Of a stretch of 26,879 nt of DNA, positions 19,441 to 26,879 are shown one piece after another. Every line of letters begins with the position of its first letter. The stretch's first letter is position 1. The DNA is from Spongospora subterranea (Eukaryota; Endomyxa; Phytomyxea; Plasmodiophorida; Plasmodiophoridae). Made by a program: the position numbers and the translations under genes. The stretch spans positions 1 through 26,879 of the forward strand of contig OUQQ01000246.1 in NCBI GenBank assembly GCA_900404475.1, given 5' to 3'. The notes beneath the pieces are model-generated. The model made no database searches. It saw nothing but the letters and a program-made list of their open reading frames with translations, and was not told the origin of the DNA.

Positions 19441-22400
19441 CTACCAACCCAATGAACGTCGAAGCGCCCGCTCCTCAGATGACAAAAGCAACTTGGATCT
19501 GCCGACAGACCAATCTAGATATTTTTGTAAATATGTTCTGGCTTCGCGTAATTTCGTAGCTATGCGCCGATCACCCACCACGATACTCAGGCTTCGGTCC
19601 ATCAAAACACTATAGATCTCTGCATGACTTAGATTAGCTGATACAATTTCACTCAATACCAATTCAAACCGTTGTGCAAAGCCCAAGTTAGAGTTTGAGT
19701 GCCCGCCAATAGCAATAACGCTGTTGTTGATGGAACCGTTGTTTGACGCATGAATTGTACACCATCTACTGACTGCCTCTCACTGAAAGATAAGAGACGG
19801 TGAGGTAACACTGGGAACATTACAGATGTTAAAAAATTGATAACGTAACCAATCAGGAGATACAACCTGGTTCCGTTGAGGTTGGATTCGAACGATCTCG
19901 CGTCAAATACTTCCAAGCATTAACGCTGCTTCCATCAAGTCGCAATTGTGCCCTATAAACCGTCAGTACTGGTAAAAAAAAACAATTCCAATTAATTGCA
20001 ATACCGAAAATCTCCAAAGCGGTGATCTGACACAGAGGCGTATACATTGCGGCCAGTAACTTGAGCACAATTCGGATAAAGTGACGCACAAAGAACGGCG
20101 GATATGACCTCTGGCGAAGATGACCACGTATTACGTGATCTACCTCCTAACAGCTGATTGTTTCCACTCTTACTGCCATGAAGACATTGAAAAAAGAATT
20201 GAAAAAGTCCAACTAAACTGACGAACCTTCCTCTCGATGTATCACGAATTAGACCATACTGAAGAAACACCTTATAGAATTGCGCTCGGGTCCTAGAAAC
20301 ATCGACCTTTACCAACATAAGGTCAGAAAATGCGACGTCAAGTGATAAAAAATACTACCATCGCCATATGGTGAATCCAATTAGATTTACTGAATTGCCA
20401 ACATTCTCCACTTTGTTGCCATTCTCGGAAGGCTCTTAGCGACTTGAAAATATCAGTAAAAAGATATGAATGTGTTTGTTTTCTGGCATACCAATATCTG
20501 GTCACTGTCTGTATCTTTTCCAAATTTGTTGCGAATGGAATCACGAGCAATTGCGCGTTCTTCTGGGTGGAATGAAAATACAGACCTAAATTGCGGGAAA
20601 CATATTTGTTTAAGAATTCTCTTGCATGACAATCAACTGTACAGACCTGGATGTCATTACAGCTGCTAATGTTAGGATGGGATCAAAACAATTGAACATA
20701 AAACCAGATAACGTCATTCTGGCGATCCATGGATCACAAGGCATTTCACACATAATCTGATCGCAATCATAAGCGATTCCATCGTCTAGATTTACGAGAC
20801 CTCAAACGATAAGTATACCTCTCCGATAGACGTCATCTGCTCGTTATCATCTATGGCTCCTAAAGCTTGCAAAGAATTAATGGCATGCAAGATACTCGAA
20901 TCTGAACATAAAATGCGATTAGCAATTAGAGGACGTTGCTTCCAACTGAGCAAGCACCTTTTGGAGGTTGAGGAGCTCTGCGAAATATTGACTTGATATC
21001 GCCACCAGGAAAGTGCAAGGCTTTCACCATCAAAACTGCTGATTGTAGATCAATCCTTAGTAGCTCTGTGTGAAGATGAGTGACGACTGCAGAGGTCTAA
21101 AGCGTGAACGAAATACCAGGGCATAAAGAGTATGGCAGAGAACGAAGACGATCAGACGACATGATAGAGAAGTACTCACCAGACCTGACACGCCCTGCCC
21201 GACCGATTCGCTGAGAATGGGTTGTTAATGGTGATTGGCGAAAAATAGAATATGTTTTGACACCTGTTTGATATTAGATTGTGATGCCCAAACAGAATCA
21301 AGAGAAGAGATTCGCCGCTGTGGCTCATATGTGGTGATCCGCATTTTCCCACTATCAATAACACAACCAATATTGGTAATCTAAAAAAAGGGGGTTATTC
21401 GCGAAAGAAAAGTCATACGGGTGGGAATAATACAGTGAGGCTTGTTTCCGCAATGTTAGTTGAAAGGATAATATTTCGAACGCCAGGCTCTGGTGAGGAA
21501 AATACAGATTGTTGGGTACTTTGAGGCATTGAGCTGTGATTCGTGGTCAAGGGCGAGGGAAAAAACATCGGATGGAACATACCTATGTAAAGTGATGATG
21601 CGGTACTTTGTCGCATTTGTTATACCTAGCTTGAATCTATCGGCGATCAGGCGACGTTGCAATCCTGATATTTCAGCCCACCCTGGAAGAAATACCTAGA
21701 AACAGCTCTGTAAAAAAATCTTAATATCGAATCGCTGCGCGCATTCTGACCAAAACAGCGTCATTGGCGTGTCTAGTTTTCTCCAGCACATGGCATATCA
21801 ACGCTTCCATTAGGTCAAGTGGCGTATCACATGACATCCTTTTTGACTTTTCAAATTCATCTTCCATTTTGTACTGATCAGGTGCTTCTGCTGCGATGTA
21901 TCTCTGGCACTCCCGGCTTTTGGAGATAAATGTTCGGTATTTTCCCACCGAGCTACGATATTAACAATGAGAACATCAAAATGCAAATTTCGGGTAATTC
22001 CTCAACTTGAGTGACATCAGACAACCTTCCAAATATTTCTCCGTAACAGGAAACATTCTACCGGTAACATGAATCGTTGGCGGCAACGCTTTATCACGTT
22101 TAAAATAGTTCTGGAACAGGCTCTATTGGGAAACGAATTGATTGAGGAAACAGAGTTTCGTAGGTGTAAGAGCGCTTACAATATCGGCAGTAGCCGACAT
22201 TAGTATCAGCCGTAAATCAGGGCGAATATGAATTAGATCGCGTATGGCGATCATTGCTAAATCAGTATTCTGTAGAGCGACGAGGAATCAACAAACATAT
22301 CAGAAAGATTGTATCTGCTATTACCAGGTCACGCTCGTGGACTTCATCAAGGATAACATGTGTCACGGAGCTCAATGACGGATCATTTTTGAGGCGGCGA

Positions 22401-24005
22401 AGCAGGACTCCAGTAGTACAAAAAACTGTGGGCTCAATCAGAATATTTTTTCAAGTTGTGAAAAGGTAGACGAAGCGACCTGCTGACCCTTTTTCGGCCG
22501 ATACCGTGGGTAGGACCTTCTTGAACCTAACGCTATAACCGACAGAACTGTCATCGCCTAGAGTTTCACCCCTTTCACTTGCCACACGGTCAGCAATAGA
22601 TATTGCAGCAATACGGCGGGGCTTGACAGAACGTCGTTAGAAAGTTACAGCTTTGCTCGGATTACTGTCAACATACCTGCGTGATGAGTATGTTAGGAGC
22701 GGGGGTTTCAGGATTTTGTTCGTGATGATACAGCAAGTATTGTGGTATTTGAGTGGTCTTGCCTGCGCCGGTCTCAGCCGATACAATCACAACCTGACAA
22801 GGTAGCCAATGTCAAAACGTATCACTGCATATAAACAACATACAGAGTTGTTATTGATCATGTTGATCAACTCTAGATAGCGGGAAGCTATCGGAAGCGA
22901 TTTATCAACGGCACCCGGTACCATCGAAGCCATAATCCTGACGATGTTCGTCGGGTGCTTACTGTGGCGGTAGAACTCATTATCAGCATGACTTTGGGGG
23001 TCAGATTTCACCGAGGAAAATGCGCCAATATCCCGAATATTTTGGATTGACGTCTCTAACTGATCGAGAACAGATTCATCATTGATTAATATTTTAACTG
23101 GATCACGGAGCACGATGTCCAACTTTTCTTTGAAAGGAGCTGTGGCAGCCACAAAGGCATGGAATATCTCGGGAGCAACAATATCGAGTAGACGACGCAC
23201 AAACACCTGTTCGCAGTCTTCCCGTGACCTGGAGGTTGAAGTAAGGGGGGCCGACAACGAGACAGAACTATCTCTTACGCTGAAAGACGTAACTGATGAG
23301 CTGTGGATTCAATCGCTGGAATTGTGACGCCCTCTAAAGTAGTATGTTTTGGCAACACTATTTTGGTTGTCCAGCCAATATCAGCCATGTTTGTGACTTT
23401 TCTTCTGTTCTTTCGGCGTTTATGTCGTGTAGGAAGCACCTTTACCCAGCGAATTCATATTCAAATAAAAACTTGACTGAAAAATCGGCTTACCTCAGTA
23501 CTGATAGGTTGAGGTACCGTTAACGAATGTTGCAAGCAGTAATACTCGATGAACTCCCTCTCCACGTTTTCCCGTAATGGCAGTACAAGCCTGACTTGAT
23601 CGGCCTGTAGCAAATCTGTTTTTGAAATTGGCTAATTTTTGTTTCTAGCCAAGAACCAACCGCTGGGGTGTGTGTGCCGGAATCGTTGAGGGTTGCAAGC
23701 TGCGGTTTTGATTTTTCATACACGAGATCCGGTAGCTCGACTTTGGGCGACCGTGGCTGGACAACGGACGGTTTTTTCTTCGGTTTTGGGGGCGCAACAG
23801 TAGATGATTTCGACTTCGGCTTCTTTGAAGGATAAAGGTCGAAGTCGTCAAAAACCTGGAATGCGCTTTTGCACCTGAAGGGTTTATCATCCTATAATCA
23901 TAACTTGCTCTGAACCCGTTGCCAAAGAAGTCAGAAAAATTATTTTTTTGGGTTCTACCTGAACAGCATTAAACAAACTGATTGTTCTTCTCCACGATCC
24001 GACAT
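19441..24005 (-). CDS. DExH-box RNA helicase, YTHDC2/DHX36-like
   Basis: Twenty-four exons give about 1086 aa in one continuous frame: 23959-24005, 23661-23874, 23494-23604, 23279-23439, 22844-23228, 22677-22793, 22480-22621, 22325-22425, 22180-22269, 22007-22122, 21751-21952, 21583-21695, 21434-21533, 21264-21380, 21117-21210, 20958-21065, 20819-20901, 20647-20756, 20492-20585, 20359-20442, 20227-20306, 20005-20172, 19867-19952 and 19441-19778. Introns are mostly 49-62 nt. Motifs: [11 protein letters not shown] (about 312-321), II DEVH (419-422), III SAT (451-453), [21 protein letters not shown] (672-679). A ratchet/HA2 region and an OB-like region ([13 protein letters not shown]) follow. 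Upstream, [13 protein letters not shown] resembles an R3H domain, which with DEVH points to the YTHDC2/Bgcn group. I see no YTH domain. The first and last introns are the least certain. Confidence 0.88.
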
Positions 24006-24779
24006 TGAAGCCAATCGCCGGCGTATACCCTGGTGAATAGCGGGCGAAGATCCTAACGGAAGCCGGTCAGCGGCGGGCCAATCAAGACGACAAACACCCT
24101 TGCATGAGGCATGAACGATGTGTGGCGTTATGAGAGTACATCACGACGTGGGTAACGACAATATTCCAGGTACAATCACTCTAAGTGGTAACGCTGCAGG
24201 CCAGTGTGCAGCTGCTAGATCATGGGCTCCCCGTTCACGATGAGTAACCCCGTACAAGTTACGCAGTTACGCCGTTCCAAGGACCGGACGGATCTTAATT
24301 ACTGCAAGCACTTTCTGTTTAGACGACTCATAGATGAACACCGGATTCCTTATTACTCATAAACAAGCAAATTTATTGGGGACGTCCGAGCGCTGTGGCT
24401 GCAATTCAGGTTATGTTTGAGCTGCTGAGTGTACGGCAGCTAAAAATATCGATATCCGTTGGTATTTACAGTACCAACTCATTTACCAACTCACGCAGTT
24501 TTCAAACATTACCAACTCAACTGGCGAAAGTCGTGCTGTGCAGCGTTAACAACAACGTGGCAAAGGGACGTTACGGGTGTCCTACATAACCCAGGTGATC
24601 GGCCAAGGTTATCAGCTGTATTAATATTCCTAGTTCTGCACGTTAGCCACAAGCTCGAGCATTTCCCCCATTTTCTAAAGTGCTACGGGTTCTAGACATG
24701 GGATGGAGCGATGCTAGAACAACCTCGTAGAATCCTTTTGTGGCGCTGCTAAACGTATCGATCACAACACGACCTTCCC
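24006..24779. other. Upstream flank of the helicase gene, no gene recognised
   Basis: Holds the helicase promoter. Only short open frames without family resemblance occur. TACCAACTCA is repeated three times at about 24471-24520, too irregular to call a named repeat. Confidence 0.4.
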
Positions 24780-25090
24780 CGCGATCGAACACTTTCCCAC
24801 ACTTGTTTCATTTGGTAGGCTTTCTACGTTGACCTACCACTTGCATAATTCTTCCATGCTTGAGATATCCACGTGGCAACATGCTGCCTGGTCGGTTTCC
24901 CAGCTGAATTATCAATCACCAACTTGTTGAATTCATCGGATAGGTAGACTTTGAATGGTTGGTTGACGTCAAGTCGAGAACCTGGAGCTTACTGGTGTAA
25001 CCAGCGACAACGACTTCGGCTTCTGTTTTGCATGATGCATATGCGTCCAAAATATTGCCGTGCTTGTGGACCTTGAACGTTTTTGAAGTT
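24780..25090 (-). mobile_element. pogo/Tigger-like transposase remnant (minus copy)
   Basis: Read on the minus strand, VVVAGYTSKLQVLD matches the block that follows the third catalytic Asp in pogo/Tigger DDE transposases (canonically VIPGGxTSKLQPLDV). After a frame change, FKVYLSDEFNKLV and QHVATWISQAW continue the C-terminal tail. The frame change after LQVLD, and stops further along, show decay. Only the C-terminal part is present. There is no DNA-binding domain and no complete catalytic core. Confidence 0.6.
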
Positions 25091-25270
25091 GGCGTCAACC
25101 GACCATTCAAAGTCTACTTATCCGATGAGTCCAACAAATTCGTGATTGATAATCCAGTTGGGAAACCGACCAGGTAGCATGTTACCACATGGATATCTCA
25201 ACCATGGAAGAACTTGCAAACCGAGACCATACTCAATGCCTGGCGACATGTGGGTTTCAACTGCCAATGA
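25085..25270 (+). mobile_element. pogo/Tigger-like transposase remnant (plus copy)
   Basis: The plus strand encodes NRPFKVYLSDESNKFV, then KPTR, an in-frame TAG at 25175-25177, HVTTWISQPWKNLQ and a C-terminal TILNAWRHVGFN ending at TGA 25268-25270. The tail resembles that of pogo/Tigger transposases. The DNA is an inverted copy (about 88% by eye) of the neighbouring minus remnant: 24849-24972 pairs with about 25090-25212. This is a dead fragment. Confidence 0.6.
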
Positions 25271-25275
25271 TTTAT

Positions 25276-25638
25276 TCAAGAGCAGACCGCCATAACCAGA
25301 GTTACGGTGATCCATCCTGCGTTTGTAGCTGCTATGTCAATCTTTGTACGTTTCACACACTTGGGCAAACTGTCCCAAGAAACGACATCGAATACCGTCG
25401 TAGCTTCTGGATAGAAATCCAATCCTAAACGATTCTTGTCCAATCTCGATGAATATGTAGTCACGTCGTTTACACTTATGTCTATACCAAATTCACGCAA
25501 CAATACCTTCGACGATTTGTCAATTTTACTCGTATCAAAGAATCGACCCCAACCTGGGAGCCGCAAATGTCTGGCGATTACATGACCTGCCATTGCCACG
25601 CTCGAAAATGTTTCAATTAGCGGACCAATAAACTGCAA
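25276..25638 (-). CDS. Hypothetical protein, unrecognised
   Basis: A minus-strand open frame has a probable start at Met 25588-25590 (MAGHVIARHLRLPGWGRFFD), giving about 104 aa, or 120 aa if read from 25638. An acceptor-like AAATTGCAG lies about 60 nt upstream, so it could be an exon. The composition is balanced and the middle (SSRLDKNRLGLDFYPEATTVFDVVSWDS) reads like a folded protein, but I recognise no family. The 3' end overlaps nothing convincing. It lies between two decayed transposons, so it may be transposon cargo, a host gene exon or chance. Confidence 0.35.
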   Translation of the reverse strand: MQFIGPLIETFSSVAMAGHVIARHLRLPGWGRFFDTSKIDKSSKVLLREFGIDISVNDVTTYSSRLDKNRLGLDFYPEATTVFDVVSWDSLPKCVKRTKIDIAATNAGWITVTLVMAVCS

Positions 25639-25639
25639 T

Positions 25640-25991
25640 TTCGTTTTTTACACGCATATTTTAAAAATAGAATTGAAACAACTGGAGGTGTCCGGTACTC
25701 CGGTGCTGTACATGTAATTTCTTGAGTTGATTTCGTGATTTGACCCGTTAGTTGTTACCGACGCTCGACCATGACATTGTCAGGTGGGGGAGTTTGGCTG
25801 TTGCGAGGCCCTTGCCAGTACGAAGCGACGCTGTGTCCCACGACATCCTACGATACCAAGTTCAGGGTAAAAAGGTGTTAGGAATATTTATGTCCACAAT
25901 CGGGGGGCAAGAAATGCACGCCGATATCCGCAAAGACGGATTTGCCGTTTTTCTACACTTTCGAACAACGACCTCTGATTGTCTCACAAGG
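25640..25991. other. Spacer between the hypothetical ORF and the Copia integrase
   Basis: A plus-strand open frame of 91 codons (25752-26027) overlaps the integrase 3' end and has no known family. I see no reverse-transcriptase motif here on the minus strand, where a complete Copia element would have one. Confidence 0.4.
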
Positions 25992-26879
25992 TTAATCAGG
26001 AGTGGTGAACTGGATATCCAAACTTAATCGGGGTTTTCGAGACCGCTTCGATGAGCAAACTTCTTCATTTTCCTGATCGATTTCGACGATTTCTGCTTGT
26101 TGAACCATCTTTTGCTCCGGTAGATAATCCAGATCAAAAGTATTTTCAGGTTCTGGCGTGTCCGCCAGTACATCTTCTGCCGTTCTATTCCCAAATCCCT
26201 CCTCATTGAAGACAACACTACGGTAAACCTTCGACATTCCAAGGTCAGGGTGGAAGAGGATGTAGCCGTTTTGATGGTTCGCATAGCCGATAAAAATTTC
26301 TTTGCGAGCTCTTGGATCCAGTTTCTTACAAAGCTCATGCGGGATAAATTCATAAGCTTCGCAACCGAACGTTCTCAAGTAGCGGATGTCTGGCTTGGAT
26401 ATCCTCAGAACTTCGTGTGGAGTGGTGTTAGGGTCCTTTGGATGTGGGCAGACGTTGTGAACGTGAGATGCTGTCAAGATCGCAGGTCCCCAGAAAGATT
26501 CGGGTAATCTGGCGTGAACAAGCATTGCCCTGGCCGCGTCCATGAGAGTAAGATGGTCTCTCTCGGAAACCCCATTTTGTTCTGACGAATACTCCACAGT
26601 AGACTGCCACTCAATTCCATTCTTGACGAGATAATTCATGAACTTGGTGTTGACAAACACATTGTCGTTGTCGCCAAAGAGGATCTTGACTGTCTGTCCA
26701 GTCTGGTTTTCAAGTCGAGTCTTCAGATCGCGAAACCTTTCCAAAGCTTCGTTCTTCTGGTGCAAAAGAAAGGTAAACTTCATCCTGGAAGCGTGTTCAG
26801 AGAATGTTATAAAGTATCGCTCTCCATCTAAGGACGGTGTGGGGAGTGGACCGCATTCATCTACATTAATCCGCTCAAG
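25992..26879 (-). mobile_element. Ty1/Copia-type integrase fragment, right end cut by the window
   Basis: One uninterrupted minus-strand frame of 295 codons runs off the right edge. It holds the integrase core of a Copia-type polyprotein: NVDECGPLPTPSLDG with the first Asp, GDNDNVFVN in the place of the usual DNGxEF block, and SSEQNGVSERDHLTL around the Glu. WGPAILTASHVHN and the chromodomain-like GYILFHPD tail follow. It stops at TAA 25992-25994, just where the linker to reverse transcriptase would begin. No reverse transcriptase or RNase H follows, so the copy is 3' truncated. Gag and protease would lie outside the window. The open frame suggests a fairly recent insertion. Confidence 0.88.

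Noticed and set aside
21066..21180. Frameshift in the helicase after motif VI
   Set aside because: A GT-AG intron at 21066-21116 (51 nt) restores the frame and yields the expected PELLR block, so no break is needed.
24471..24520. CRISPR-like or short tandem repeat (TACCAACTCA three times)
   Set aside because: Only three short copies with unequal spacing in eukaryotic sequence, so there is no array.

Overview
This is eukaryotic nuclear DNA, most likely from a small invertebrate animal with a compact genome. Almost every gene is split by GT-AG introns of about 45-65 nt. The recoverable gene set is animal-like: plastin/fimbrin, an S28 lysosomal peptidase, a mitochondrial adrenodoxin-type ferredoxin, an SFT2 Golgi protein, FCF1, cytosolic AsnRS and an R3H/DExH helicase. 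The sequence does not fix the phylum. Acceptors lack the strong TTTTCAG of Caenorhabditis-type nematodes.

Layout. 1-4560 is mostly decayed or repetitive. It has a long inverted repeat at 1-550, a heavily frameshifted P-loop (HerA/FtsK-like) ATPase relic at about 1670-2930, an unplaced spliced gene piece with HEAT/importin-like character at 3236-3935, and a second foldback at 4302-4540. 5131-19443 is gene-dense: SFT2 (-) and ferredoxin (+) head-to-head, a secreted Thr/Pro-rich protein (+), FCF1 (+) tail-to-tail with a 15-exon plastin (-), a 10-exon S28 peptidase (+), a SAM-domain protein (+), an unrecognised small gene (-) at 16412-16827, a duplicated block split by a single N at 16849-17351, and a 6-exon AsnRS (+). 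AsnRS lies tail-to-tail with a 24-exon DExH helicase (-) at 19441-24005. From about 24780 to the right edge the sequence is transposon-derived: an inverted pair of pogo-like transposase remnants and a Copia-type integrase (-) that runs off the window.

The genes are ordinary housekeeping functions with no evident operon. The shared theme is compaction, with divergent or convergent neighbours spaced 200-1000 bp apart. Exon models were built by hand from splice signals, reading-frame continuity and remembered family motifs. No database search was run, so exact junctions, especially first exons, remain provisional.
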